Notes: a model not told the origin generated them from the letters alone. DNA of 64,000 bases from Escherichia coli (GCF_036503815.1 NZ_AP027764.1:1302001-1366000); one strand, 5' to 3'; shown: positions 9,292 through 21,459, counted from the first letter of the stretch. Program-made: numbers and translations.

Positions 9292-10029
9292 ATGTCACAG
9301 TCTACATCCGTGCTTCGTCGTAATGGATTTACTTTTAAACAGTTTTTTGTTGCTCACGATCGCTGTGCGATGAAAGTGGGAACGGATGGCATTTTGCTGG
9401 GCGCATGGGCACCGGTGGCTGGGGTAAAACGTTGCCTTGATATCGGCGCGGGTAGCGGGTTGCTGGCATTAATGCTGGCGCAGCGAACCGATGACAGCGT
9501 GATGATTGATGCCGTTGAACTGGAAAGTGAAGCTGCGACTCAGGCGCAGGAAAATATCAACCAGTCCCCGTGGGCAGAGCGGATTAATATCTATCCGGCG
9601 GATATTCAGCAGTGGATCACACAGCAGACAGCACGCTTTGATTTAATCATCAGTAACCCGCCTTATTATCAGCAGGGCGTTGAGTGCGCTACGCCGCAGA
9701 GGGAACAGGCACGCTATACCACTACGCTTGATCATCAATCGTTGCTAACCTGCGCGGCGGAGTGCATTACTGAAGAGGGATTTTTTTGCGTGGTGTTGCC
9801 AGAGCAGATTGGTAATGGTTTTACTGAACTGGCATTAAGAATGGGCTGGCATTTACGTTTACGGACGGATGTGGCGGAAAACGAAACGCGACAGCCGCAT
9901 CGGGTGCTGCTGGCATTCTCCCCACAGGCGGGAGAATGCTATAGCGATCGCTTAGTGATTCGTGGGCCAGACCAGAGCTATTCCGAAGCGTACACTGCGC
10001 TGACCCAGGCTTTTTATTTGTTTATGTAA
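9292..10029 (+). CDS. trmN6: TrmN6, tRNA(Val) A37 N6-methyltransferase
   Basis: 245 aa, formerly YfiC. It methylates N6 of adenine 37 in tRNA-Val. S-adenosylmethionine motif I is LDIGAGSGLLALMLA (49-63). The catalytic amino-methyltransferase motif is SNPPYYQQG (121-129, NPPY at 122-125). The frame opens at 9172 with 40 extra residues, but MSQSTSVLRR at 9292 is the family start. The last 16 nt overlap the 3' end of convergent nadB, so the two transcripts must form complementary tails. Confidence 0.93.
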   Translation: MSQSTSVLRRNGFTFKQFFVAHDRCAMKVGTDGILLGAWAPVAGVKRCLDIGAGSGLLALMLAQRTDDSVMIDAVELESEAATQAQENINQSPWAERINIYPADIQQWITQQTARFDLIISNPPYYQQGVECATPQREQARYTTTLDHQSLLTCAAECITEEGFFCVVLPEQIGNGFTELALRMGWHLRLRTDVAENETRQPHRVLLAFSPQAGECYSDRLVIRGPDQSYSEAYTALTQAFYLFM

Positions 10030-11636
10030 AGGTTGTCGGGGGAAAGGATCGATGGGCCAGAGTGAGTGAGCAACTCCGGGTAATCCAGCGTGAAATGCAG
10101 CCCCCGGCTCTCCTTGCGCACCATCGCACAGCGAACAATCAACTCGGCAACCTGTACCAGATTACGCAGCTCCAGCAAATTATTTGATACGCGGAAATGG
10201 GCGTAATATTCGTCTATTTCCTGCTGAAGCATATTGATCCGCCGCAGGGCGCGTTCCAGACGTTTCGTTGTGCGCACAATGCCGACGTAATCCCACATAA
10301 ACAGACGTAGCTCGTGCCAGTTATGTTGAATCACCACCAGTTCGTCAGGGTTCTCAACACGGCTTTCATCCCACGGCGGTAACGTACTGACGTCGTGGGC
10401 ATAAGGCATACGCCTGGTAATATCCTCCGCCGCCGACCAGCCGTAAACCAGACACTCCAGTAATGAATTTGAGGCCATGCGGTTAGCGCCGTGTAAGCCG
10501 GTATAACTCACTTCGCCAATGGCGTACAAACCTTCGACGTCCGTACGCCCATGATCATCAACCATTACACCACCGCAGGTATAGTGTGCAGCAGGCACAA
10601 TCGGCACAGGGCCTTTCGTGAGATCAATCCCCAGTCCCAATAACTTTTCATAAATCATCGGGAAATGCTGACGAATAAAATCGGCAGGCTTATGGCTGAT
10701 GTCGAGATACATACAATCCGCACCGAGGCGTTTCATTTCATGATCAATAGCGCGGGCGACAATATCGCGCGGGGCCAGTTCGCCGCGCTCATCGAAATCG
10801 GGCATAAAACGCGTGCCATCCGGGCGCTTGAGATAAGCACCTTCGCCGCGCAGTGCTTCCGTTAACAGGAAATTTCGTGCCTGTGGGTGATAGAGCGCGG
10901 TAGGGTGAAACTGATTAAATTCGAGATTGGCGACCCGGCAGCCCGCGCGCCACGCCATAGCAATGCCATCGCCAGAAGAAATATCCGGATTGGTGGTGTA
11001 CTGATAAACCTTCGACGCACCGCCGGTTGCCAGCACAACCGCTTTTGCGTGGCAGGTTTCAACCGTTTCTTTATTTCGGTTCCATACCCACGCGCCTACA
11101 ACTCGTCGCGTGCCCGGCAGGCCAATTTTGTCAGAGACAATCAGATCAACCGCGTTGCTGCGCTCCAGCACGCGAATATTCGGATGGTTCTGCGCCTTGC
11201 TCACTAGTGTGGTTTCTACTTCTTTACCGGTGGCGTCCGCAGCATGAAGAATTCGTCGGTGACTATGTCCACCTTCACGGGTCAAATGGTAGCTTTCTTC
11301 GCCATTCGATTGAACGTGGGTATCAAACAACACCCCCTGGTCGATTAACCATTGCACACAAGAACGCGCATTGCTGGCGACAAATTCAACTGCATGGCGA
11401 TCACAAATACCAGCACCGGCAATCATTGTGTCTTCCACATGCGAATCAATGCTGTCAGTTTCATCAAACACGGCGGCAATTCCGCCCTGGGCATAAAATG
11501 TTGAACCTTCCGTTACTGGGCCTTTACTTAGAACGATGACATGATGCCGGTCAGCCAGACGTAGCGCCAGTGAAAGCCCGGCTGCGCCGCTACCGATAAT
11601 CAACACGTCACATGAATGTTCAGGGAGAGTATTCAT
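10014..11636 (-). CDS. nadB: L-aspartate oxidase (NAD biosynthesis)
   Basis: 540 aa, full length. It oxidises L-aspartate to iminoaspartate with FAD, feeding NadA in quinolinate synthesis; FAD can be reoxidised by oxygen or fumarate. The dinucleotide loop IIGSGAAGLSLAL has GSGAAG at 15-20. The fumarate-reductase-like segment EGGHSHRR and the flavin-binding ATGGASKVYQYTTNPDISSGDG follow. Transcription should be controlled by the perfect NadR box just upstream. The 3' end overlaps trmN6 by 16 nt. Confidence 0.96.
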   Translation of the reverse strand: MNTLPEHSCDVLIIGSGAAGLSLALRLADRHHVIVLSKGPVTEGSTFYAQGGIAAVFDETDSIDSHVEDTMIAGAGICDRHAVEFVASNARSCVQWLIDQGVLFDTHVQSNGEESYHLTREGGHSHRRILHAADATGKEVETTLVSKAQNHPNIRVLERSNAVDLIVSDKIGLPGTRRVVGAWVWNRNKETVETCHAKAVVLATGGASKVYQYTTNPDISSGDGIAMAWRAGCRVANLEFNQFHPTALYHPQARNFLLTEALRGEGAYLKRPDGTRFMPDFDERGELAPRDIVARAIDHEMKRLGADCMYLDISHKPADFIRQHFPMIYEKLLGLGIDLTKGPVPIVPAAHYTCGGVMVDDHGRTDVEGLYAIGEVSYTGLHGANRMASNSLLECLVYGWSAAEDITRRMPYAHDVSTLPPWDESRVENPDELVVIQHNWHELRLFMWDYVGIVRTTKRLERALRRINMLQQEIDEYYAHFRVSNNLLELRNLVQVAELIVRCAMVRKESRGLHFTLDYPELLTHSGPSILSPDNLYINK

Positions 11637-11642
11637 TTTCTT

Positions 11643-11660
11643 TGTTTAATTTACTAAACA
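11643..11660 (-). promoter_or_regulatory. NadR box upstream of nadB
   Basis: TGTTTA-N6-TAAACA, a perfect match to the consensus NadR operator, starting 7 bp upstream of the nadB ATG. NadR with bound nucleotide represses NAD synthesis genes, so nadB should be shut down when NAD is plentiful. Confidence 0.88.
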
Positions 11661-11891
11661 CGGTTTGGTCAGCATAGCATCATGTTGTGCGATTAAACAC
11701 CTGCTATTTTGATTTTTGTTACAGGGGCTAAACAGACCGAATCACGGCGACGAGAAAACGAGAAGTTACTGGCTGGCGAAGGATTAGGTGGTGAAATAAA
11801 AAGGCCGTTGGGTTACTCTTCAGGCAGTTAAATGGGCATTTCTACACAGATAATGCGATGTTCAGATTCTGTAGACTTATAATGATAGATA

Positions 11892-12047
11892 ATGATCCGT
11901 CTACAGCATGACAAACAAAAACAGATGCGTTACGGAACTTTACAAAAACGAGACACTCTAACCCTTTGCTTGCTCAAATTGCAGCTAATGGAGTGGCGTT
12001 TCGATAGCGCGTGGAAATTTGGTTTGGGGAGACTTTACCTCGGATGA
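11892..12047 (+). CDS. rseD: RseD leader peptide of the rpoE operon
   Basis: 51 codons beginning ATG ATC CGT and ending in TGA, which overlaps the rpoE start as ATGA (12044-12047). This agrees with the 51-aa RseD described in E. coli, whose translation is coupled to rpoE. Composition is basic (many Lys, Arg and Gln near the N-terminus). An internal ATG at 11925 could give a 40-residue form. The sigma-E promoter lies inside this frame, so transcripts from it lack the rseD start and would escape the coupling. No enzymatic role is expected. Confidence 0.85.
   Translation: MIRLQHDKQKQMRYGTLQKRDTLTLCLLKLQLMEWRFDSAWKFGLGRLYLG
11934..11961 (+). promoter_or_regulatory. Sigma-E autoregulatory promoter of rpoE
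   Basis: GGAACTT at 11934-11940 and TCTAA at 11957-11961, separated by 16 nt, match the sigma-E consensus exactly. The predicted start is near 11967, within rseD. It lets RpoE amplify its own operon during envelope stress. Confidence 0.92.
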
Positions 12048-12619
12048 GCGAGCAGTTAACGGACCAGGTCCTGGTTGAACGGGTCCAGAAGGGAGATCAG
12101 AAAGCCTTTAACTTACTGGTAGTGCGCTATCAGCATAAAGTGGCGAGTCTGGTTTCCCGCTATGTGCCGTCGGGTGATGTTCCCGATGTGGTACAAGAAG
12201 CTTTTATTAAAGCCTATCGTGCGCTGGATTCGTTCCGGGGAGATAGCGCTTTTTATACATGGCTGTATCGGATTGCTGTAAATACAGCGAAAAATTACCT
12301 GGTTGCTCAGGGACGCCGTCCACCTTCCAGTGATGTGGATGCCATTGAAGCTGAAAACTTCGAAAGTGGCGGCGCGTTGAAAGAAATTTCGAACCCTGAG
12401 AACTTAATGTTGTCAGAAGAACTGAGACAGATAGTTTTCCGAACTATTGAGTCCCTCCCGGAAGATTTACGCATGGCAATAACCTTGCGGGAGCTGGATG
12501 GCCTGAGCTATGAAGAGATAGCCGCTATCATGGATTGTCCGGTAGGTACGGTGCGTTCACGTATCTTCCGAGCGAGGGAAGCTATTGATAACAAAGTTCA
12601 ACCGCTTATCAGGCGTTGA
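12044..12619 (+). CDS. rpoE: RNA polymerase sigma-E factor
   Basis: 191 aa ECF sigma factor controlling outer-membrane stress genes. Region 2 spans about 25-95 and includes VVQEAFIKAYRALDSFRG and the -10 recognition segment AFYTWLYRIAVNTAKNYL. Region 4, a helix-turn-helix, is at about 130-185 (LPEDLRMAITLRELDGLSYEEIAAIMDCPVGTVRSRIFRAR). The ORF could extend to 12011, but MSEQLTDQVL at 12044 has the proper length and is coupled to rseD by ATGA. It is held inactive by RseA, encoded immediately downstream. Confidence 0.97.
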   Translation: MSEQLTDQVLVERVQKGDQKAFNLLVVRYQHKVASLVSRYVPSGDVPDVVQEAFIKAYRALDSFRGDSAFYTWLYRIAVNTAKNYLVAQGRRPPSSDVDAIEAENFESGGALKEISNPENLMLSEELRQIVFRTIESLPEDLRMAITLRELDGLSYEEIAAIMDCPVGTVRSRIFRAREAIDNKVQPLIRR

Positions 12620-12651
12620 CGATAGCGGGATACTGGATAAGGGTATTAGGC

Positions 12652-13302
12652 ATGCAGAAAGAACAACTTTCCGCTTTAATGGATGGCGAAACGCTGGATA
12701 GTGAGCTGCTTAACGAACTGGCTCATAACCCAGAAATGCAGAAAACCTGGGAAAGCTATCACTTAATCCGTGACTCAATGCGGGGTGATACTCCCGAGGT
12801 GCTCCATTTCGATATCTCTTCACGCGTAATGGCCGCCATTGAAGAAGAGCCAGTACGTCAACCGGCGACACTGATCCCAGAGGCCCAGCCTGCGCCGCAT
12901 CAATGGCAGAAAATGCCATTCTGGCAGAAAGTACGTCCATGGGCTGCACAGCTTACCCAAATGGGCGTAGCAGCATGCGTATCGCTTGCAGTTATCGTTG
13001 GCGTCCAGCACTATAATGGGCAATCTGAAACGTCCCAGCAGCCCGAAACGCCAGTATTTAATACACTGCCGATGATGGGTAAAGCCAGCCCGGTTAGCCT
13101 GGGAGTACCTTCTGAAGCGACTGCAAACAATGGTCAACAGCAGCAGGTACAGGAGCAGCGTCGTCGCATTAATGCAATGTTGCAGGATTACGAACTGCAA
13201 CGTCGACTCCACTCTGAACAGCTTCAGTTTGAGCAGGCCCAAACACAGCAAGCCGCTGTACAGGTGCCAGGAATTCAAACTTTAGGAACGCAATCGCAGT
13301 AA
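12652..13302 (+). CDS. rseA: Anti-sigma-E factor RseA
   Basis: 216 aa single-pass inner-membrane protein. The cytoplasmic N-terminus (1-97) sandwiches RpoE. The membrane segment is about 98-119 (AQLTQMGVAACVSLAVIVGV), and the rest is periplasmic and Gln-rich. The DegS site (V148-S149 in KASPVSLG) and the RseP site (A108-C109 in the membrane) can both be read. A longer frame from 12616 would overlap rpoE; ATG 12652 gives the standard protein. The TAA stop overlaps the rseB start by one nucleotide. Confidence 0.96.
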   Translation: MQKEQLSALMDGETLDSELLNELAHNPEMQKTWESYHLIRDSMRGDTPEVLHFDISSRVMAAIEEEPVRQPATLIPEAQPAPHQWQKMPFWQKVRPWAAQLTQMGVAACVSLAVIVGVQHYNGQSETSQQPETPVFNTLPMMGKASPVSLGVPSEATANNGQQQQVQEQRRRINAMLQDYELQRRLHSEQLQFEQAQTQQAAVQVPGIQTLGTQSQ

Positions 13303-14258
13303 TGAAGCAACTTTGGTTTGCCATGTCATTAGTGACAGGTAGCCTGTTATTCTCTGCTAACGCCTCGGCCACTCCCGCGTCCGGGGCGTTATTACAGCAG
13401 ATGAACCTGGCCAGTCAGTCACTGAATTACGAGCTGTCATTCATCAGCATCAATAAACAGGGTGTTGAGTCTCTGCGTTATCGACATGCACGCCTCGATA
13501 ACCGTCCTCTTGCACAATTGTTGCAAATGGATGGCCCGCGCCGGGAAGTGGTACAGCGCGGCAATGAAATCAGCTACTTTGAACCGGGCCTTGAACCGTT
13601 CACGCTTAATGGCGATTACATTGTTGATTCTCTGCCATCGCTCATCTATACCGATTTCAAACGCCTTTCTCCTTACTACGACTTTATCTCCGTGGGACGC
13701 ACGCGTATTGCTGATCGTCTTTGCGAAGTCATTCGCGTGGTGGCCCGTGATGGCACACGCTACAGCTACATCGTGTGGATGGACACCGAATCGAAATTAC
13801 CGATGCGGGTTGATCTCCTTGATCGCGATGGTGAAACGCTGGAACAATTTCGCGTGATTGCTTTTAACGTTAATCAGGATATCAGCAGCAGTATGCAGAC
13901 GCTGGCGAAAGCAAATCTGCCGCCGCTGCTTTCTGTTCCTGTAGGTGAAAAAGCTAAATTCAGCTGGACGCCAACCTGGTTGCCACAGGGGTTTAGTGAG
14001 GTTTCCAGCAGCCGACGTCCGTTACCGACGATGGACAACATGCCTATCGAATCACGTCTCTATTCCGACGGATTATTCAGCTTCTCGGTAAACGTTAACC
14101 GCGCTACTCCATCGAGCACCGATCAGATGTTGCGCACCGGACGCAGAACCGTCAGTACAAGCGTACGTGATAACGCCGAAATCACCATTGTCGGCGAACT
14201 GCCGCCGCAAACGGCGAAACGCATTGCCGAGAATATTAAGTTCGGGGCAGCGCAATGA
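13302..14258 (+). CDS. rseB: RseB, periplasmic regulator of the sigma-E switch
   Basis: 318 aa. Signal peptide 1-23 (MKQLWFAMSLVTGSLLFSANASA, cleaved after ASA). The mature part has the LolA-like lipid-sensing domain (about 24-210) and a smaller C-terminal domain that contacts RseA. RseB shields RseA from DegS and is released by lipopolysaccharide intermediates. It starts within the TAATG overlap with rseA and overlaps rseC by 4 nt (ATGA), so translation of the three is coupled. Confidence 0.96.
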   Translation: MKQLWFAMSLVTGSLLFSANASATPASGALLQQMNLASQSLNYELSFISINKQGVESLRYRHARLDNRPLAQLLQMDGPRREVVQRGNEISYFEPGLEPFTLNGDYIVDSLPSLIYTDFKRLSPYYDFISVGRTRIADRLCEVIRVVARDGTRYSYIVWMDTESKLPMRVDLLDRDGETLEQFRVIAFNVNQDISSSMQTLAKANLPPLLSVPVGEKAKFSWTPTWLPQGFSEVSSSRRPLPTMDNMPIESRLYSDGLFSFSVNVNRATPSSTDQMLRTGRRTVSTSVRDNAEITIVGELPPQTAKRIAENIKFGAAQ

Positions 14259-14734
14259 TCAAAGAGTGGGCTACGGTCGTCTCCTGGCAAAACGGGCAGG
14301 CGCTGGTCAGTTGTGATGTTAAAGCCTCATGCAGCAGCTGTGCTTCTCGTGTCGGTTGCGGTAGCCGCGTGCTGAATAAACTTGGCCCACAAACCACGCA
14401 TACCATTGTCGTACCCTGTGATGAACCGTTAGTGCCGGGGCAAAAAGTGGAATTAGGAATCACCGAAGGCAGCCTGCTTAGCTCCGCATTACTGGTTTAT
14501 ATGTCGCCGTTGGTGGGATTATTCCTCATCGCTTCGTTATTTCAGCTACTCTTTGCTTCAGATCTTGCAGCATTATGCGGTGCGATTCTCGGCGGCGTTG
14601 GTGGATTCCTGATTGCACGCGGCTACTCGCGAAAGTTTGCTGCCCGGGCGGAATGGCAACCGATCATCTTAAGCGTGGCATTGCCGCCAGGCCTTGTGCG
14701 ATTTGAAACATCTTCGGAAGACGCGAGCCAGTGA
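14255..14734 (+). CDS. rseC: RseC, inner-membrane protein of the rpoE operon
   Basis: 159 aa. A soluble N-terminus with a cysteine group (C20, C26, C29, C35 in SCDVKASCSSCASRVGCGSR), then two adjacent membrane helices (about 73-95 and 100-122). Family: RseC/MucC, related to the RnfB/RsxC-reducing system that resets SoxR and to positive control of sigma-E; the biochemical activity is not settled. The start overlaps rseB by 4 nt. Unusually, its stop codon lies inside the terminator stem. Confidence 0.93.
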   Translation: MIKEWATVVSWQNGQALVSCDVKASCSSCASRVGCGSRVLNKLGPQTTHTIVVPCDEPLVPGQKVELGITEGSLLSSALLVYMSPLVGLFLIASLFQLLFASDLAALCGAILGGVGGFLIARGYSRKFAARAEWQPIILSVALPPGLVRFETSSEDASQ

Positions 14735-14757
14735 TTTCACTGGCTTTGTTGCATTTT
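14726..14757 (+). terminator. Terminator of the rpoE-rse operon, overlapping the rseC stop
   Basis: AGCCAGTGA-tt-TCACTGGCT followed by TTGTTGCATTTT. The 9-bp stem begins inside rseC and includes its TGA. The T-tract is imperfect. Confidence 0.7.
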
Positions 14758-14931
14758 GCATAACAAATGCGAGGACGTTTCCAGATACCACAATCCATAC
14801 GGTATGAACATTTCCTCGCCTCAATGTTGTAGTGTAGAATGCGGCGTTTCTATTAATACAGACGTTAAGCTCAGAACAGCGACTTCTAAAAGCCTGGTTA
14901 ACCGGGCATTAAGGCACAATAATCATACTTT

Positions 14932-16731
<1,800 letters not shown>

Positions 16732-16746
16732 CCCTTAGGAGTTGGC

Positions 16747-17721
16747 ATGGCGAATATGTTTGCCCTGATTCTGGTGATTGCCACACTGGTGACGGGCATT
16801 TTATGGTGCGTGGATAAATTCTTTTTCGCACCTAAACGGCGGGAACGTCAGGCAGCGGCGCAGGCGGCTGCCGGTGACTCACTGGATAAAGCAACGCTGA
16901 AGAAAGTTGCGCCGAAGCCTGGCTGGCTGGAAACCGGTGCTTCTGTTTTTCCGGTGCTGGCTATCGTATTGATTGTGCGTTCGTTTATTTATGAACCGTT
17001 CCAGATCCCGTCAGGCTCGATGATGCCGACTCTGTTAATCGGTGACTTTATTCTGGTAGAAAAGTTTGCTTACGGCATTAAAGATCCTATCTACCAGAAA
17101 ACGCTGATCGAAACCGGTCATCCGAAACGTGGCGATATCGTGGTCTTTAAATACCCGGAAGATCCAAAGCTTGATTACATCAAGCGTGCGGTGGGTTTAC
17201 CGGGCGATAAAGTCACTTACGATCCGGTTTCAAAAGAGCTGACGATTCAGCCGGGATGCAGTTCCGGTCAGGCGTGTGAAAACGCGCTGCCGGTCACCTA
17301 CTCAAACGTGGAACCGAGCGATTTCGTTCAGACCTTCTCGCGCCGTAATGGTGGGGAAGCAACCAGCGGATTCTTTGAAGTGCCGAAAAACGAAACCAAA
17401 GAAAATGGAATTCGTCTTTCCGAGCGTAAAGAGACTCTGGGTGATGTGACGCACCGTATTCTGACAGTGCCGATTGCGCAGGATCAGGTGGGGATGTATT
17501 ACCAGCAGCCAGGGCAACAACTGGCAACCTGGATTGTTCCACCGGGCCAATACTTCATGATGGGTGACAACCGTGACAACAGCGCGGACAGCCGTTACTG
17601 GGGCTTTGTGCCGGAAGCGAATCTGGTAGGTCGGGCAACGGCTATCTGGATGAGTTTCGATAAGCAAGAAGGCGAATGGCCGACTGGTGTGCGCTTAAGT
17701 CGTATTGGCGGCATCCATTAA
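16747..17721 (+). CDS. lepB: Signal peptidase I (leader peptidase)
   Basis: 324 aa inner-membrane serine protease that cleaves signal peptides from Sec and Tat substrates. Two membrane segments: about 4-22 (MFALILVIATLVTGILW) and about 62-77 (VFPVLAIVLIV). The nucleophile S91 is in SGSMMPTL and the general base K146 in YIKRAVGLPGD; the conserved MGDNRDNSADSRYWG box is near residue 271. RBS TTAGGAG lies 6 nt upstream of the ATG. A 14-bp hairpin follows the stop. Confidence 0.97.
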   Translation: MANMFALILVIATLVTGILWCVDKFFFAPKRRERQAAAQAAAGDSLDKATLKKVAPKPGWLETGASVFPVLAIVLIVRSFIYEPFQIPSGSMMPTLLIGDFILVEKFAYGIKDPIYQKTLIETGHPKRGDIVVFKYPEDPKLDYIKRAVGLPGDKVTYDPVSKELTIQPGCSSGQACENALPVTYSNVEPSDFVQTFSRRNGGEATSGFFEVPKNETKENGIRLSERKETLGDVTHRILTVPIAQDQVGMYYQQPGQQLATWIVPPGQYFMMGDNRDNSADSRYWGFVPEANLVGRATAIWMSFDKQEGEWPTGVRLSRIGGIH

Positions 17722-17734
17722 TAGCTTATCTTCG

Positions 17735-17767
17735 TTCACGTTGTCGCCGTTATGGCGACAACGTGAA
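17735..17767 (+). terminator. 14-bp hairpin between lepB and rnc
   Basis: TTCACGTTGTCGCC-gttat-GGCGACAACGTGAA, a perfect 14-bp stem with a 5-nt loop. Only ATTATTTAT follows, so it may be a partial terminator or a further RNase III substrate. Confidence 0.6.
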
Positions 17768-17866
17768 TTATTTATGAGATAAATCTCCTGTGGCTAACGA
17801 CATCCCCCGTCGTTGTGTATAGAATATTCCCCCGAAGTTTAAGGTTGGCACCTCCAGGTTGCCACG

Positions 17867-17960
17867 GCACACGAAACAGCGTTGGTCCCCATATACCGGT
17901 AAACTGAAACTGCAGCGAAGCAGTTAGCAGAGCCATGTATATCAGGTCTGTTTCGTGTGC
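17867..17960 (+). promoter_or_regulatory. rnc leader stem-loop, RNase III autoregulation site
   Basis: GCACACGAAACAG (17867-17879) pairs perfectly with CTGTTTCGTGTGC (17948-17960), with an inner hairpin around CTGCAGCGAAGCAG. In E. coli RNase III cuts this double-stranded leader of its own mRNA and destabilises it. The site lies 33 nt before the rnc start. A TATAGAAT box at about 17818-17825 is a candidate -10 for the leader. Confidence 0.88.
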
Positions 17961-17963
17961 TGA

Positions 17964-19576
<1,613 letters not shown>

Positions 19577-19587
19577 GAGTAACTCCG

Positions 19588-20316
19588 ATGGAAGGCTGGC
19601 AGCGCGCATTTGTCCTGCATAGTCGCCCGTGGAGCGAAACCAGCCTGATGCTGGACGTCTTCACGGAGGAATCGGGTCGCGTGCGTCTGGTTGCCAAAGG
19701 CGCACGCTCTAAACGCTCTACTCTGAAAGGTGCATTACAGCCCTTCACTCCTCTCTTGCTACGTTTTGGCGGGCGTGGCGAAGTCAAAACGCTGCGCAGT
19801 GCTGAAGCTGTCTCGCTGGCGCTGCCATTAAGCGGTATCACCCTTTACAGTGGTTTGTACATTAACGAACTTCTCTCCCGCGTGCTGGAATACGAGACGC
19901 GCTTCTCTGAACTCTTTTTCGATTACTTGCACTGCATTCAGTCTCTTGCAGGTGCCACTGGTACGCCAGAACCCGCGCTGCGCCGCTTTGAACTGGCACT
20001 GCTCGGTCATCTGGGTTATGGCGTCAATTTTACCCATTGTGCGGGTAGCGGCGAGCCGGTAGATGACACCATGACGTATCGTTATCGCGAAGAAAAAGGG
20101 TTTATCGCAAGCGTCGTTATCGACAATAAAACGTTCACTGGAAGGCAGTTAAAAGCGTTAAACGCGCGGGAATTTCCTGACGCAGATACACTACGCGCCG
20201 CGAAACGCTTTACCCGCATGGCGCTTAAGCCGTATCTTGGCGGTAAACCATTAAAGAGCAGGGAACTGTTCCGGCAGTTTATGCCTAAGCGAACGGTGAA
20301 AACACATTATGAATGA
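19588..20316 (+). CDS. recO: RecO, recombination mediator
   Basis: 242 aa. N-terminal OB fold (about 1-80: [22 protein letters not shown]), followed by a helical domain. With RecR it loads RecA onto SSB-coated single-stranded DNA in the RecFOR pathway. The E. coli protein lacks the C-terminal zinc cysteines of many other RecO proteins, and only scattered cysteines are seen here too. Its end overlaps the upstream in-frame ATG codons of pdxJ, with the true pdxJ start 12 nt beyond. Confidence 0.95.
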
Positions 20317-20327
20317 TGAGGATTGTC

Positions 20328-21059
20328 ATGGCTGAATTACTGTTAGGCGTCAACATTGACCATATTGCAACGCTGCGTAACGCACGTGGTACTGCTTACC
20401 CGGATCCGGTGCAGGCGGCGTTTATTGCTGAGCAGGCGGGGGCGGATGGCATTACCGTGCATCTACGTGAAGATCGTCGCCACATTACCGACCGCGACGT
20501 GCGCATCCTGCGTCAGACGCTGGATACCCGCATGAATCTGGAGATGGCGGTGACCGAAGAGATGCTGGCGATCGCCGTTGAAACAAAGCCGCATTTTTGC
20601 TGCCTGGTACCGGAAAAACGTCAGGAAGTAACAACCGAAGGCGGCCTGGACGTCGCAGGGCAGCGTGAAAAAATGCGCGGTGCCTGCAAACGTCTGGCAG
20701 ATGCCGGGATCCAGGTTTCTCTGTTTATCGACGCCGATGAAGAGCAGATCAAAGCTGCGGCAGAGGTTGGCGCACCGTTTATCGAGATCCACACAGGTTG
20801 CTATGCTGATGCCAAAACTGACGCCGAACAGGCGCAAGAGCTGGCGCGTATCGCCAAAGCCGCGGCCTTTGCCGCAAGTCTCGGTCTGAAAGTTAACGCT
20901 GGTCACGGTCTGACCTATCACAACGTGAAAGCCATTGCCGCCATTCCTGAGATGCACGAACTGAATATCGGTCATGCCATTATTGGTCGTGCAGTGATGA
21001 CCGGATTGAAAGATGCGGTGGCAGAAATGAAGCGTTTGATGCTGGAAGCGCGTGGCTAA
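20328..21059 (+). CDS. pdxJ: Pyridoxine 5'-phosphate synthase
   Basis: 243 aa. It condenses 1-deoxyxylulose 5-phosphate with 3-amino-2-oxopropyl phosphate to make pyridoxine 5'-phosphate, the last ring-forming step of vitamin B6 synthesis. TIM barrel; the start LLLGVNIDHIATLRNARG and HLREDRRHI near residue 45 hold active-site residues. The frame begins at 20313, but MAELLLGVNIDH at 20328 is the family start. The stop overlaps acpS as TAATG; acpS makes CoA-dependent carriers, a stable but functionally loose pairing in gammaproteobacteria. Confidence 0.96.
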   Translation: MAELLLGVNIDHIATLRNARGTAYPDPVQAAFIAEQAGADGITVHLREDRRHITDRDVRILRQTLDTRMNLEMAVTEEMLAIAVETKPHFCCLVPEKRQEVTTEGGLDVAGQREKMRGACKRLADAGIQVSLFIDADEEQIKAAAEVGAPFIEIHTGCYADAKTDAEQAQELARIAKAAAFAASLGLKVNAGHGLTYHNVKAIAAIPEMHELNIGHAIIGRAVMTGLKDAVAEMKRLMLEARG

Positions 21060-21439
21060 TGGCAATATTAGGTTTAGGCACGGATATCGTGGAGATCGCT
21101 CGCATTGAATCGGTGATCGCCCGATCCGGTGAGCGCCTGGCACGCCGCGTATTAAGCGATAACGAATGGGCAATCTGGAAAACGCACCACCAGCCGGTGC
21201 GTTTTCTGGCGAAACGCTTTGCCGTAAAAGAAGCCGCAGCAAAAGCGTTTGGCACCGGGATCCGCAATGGTCTGGCGTTTAATCAGTTTGAAGTATTTAA
21301 CGATGAGCTTGGTAAGCCACGGCTGCGACTGTGGGGCGAGGCATTAAAACTGGCGGAAAAGCTCGGCGTTGTAAATATGCATGTAACGCTGGCAGATGAA
21401 CGCCACTATGCTTGCGCCACGGTAATTATTGAAAGTTAA
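21059..21439 (+). CDS. acpS: Holo-[acyl-carrier-protein] synthase
   Basis: 126 aa. It transfers 4'-phosphopantetheine from CoA to a serine of apo-ACP. Magnesium ligands D9 (LGTDIVEI) and E58 (RFAVKEAAAKAFGTG) are present. It is the last gene of the rnc-era-recO-pdxJ-acpS run; the hairpin just downstream faces the opposite strand and probably belongs to ohsC. Confidence 0.96.
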   Translation: MAILGLGTDIVEIARIESVIARSGERLARRVLSDNEWAIWKTHHQPVRFLAKRFAVKEAAAKAFGTGIRNGLAFNQFEVFNDELGKPRLRLWGEALKLAEKLGVVNMHVTLADERHYACATVIIES

Positions 21440-21459
21440 AATAATACCGTTCTCTTTAA

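Noticed and set aside
8459..9373. 304-codon plus-strand frame across srmB into trmN6
   Set aside because: It overlaps two well-supported genes and shows no protein motif.
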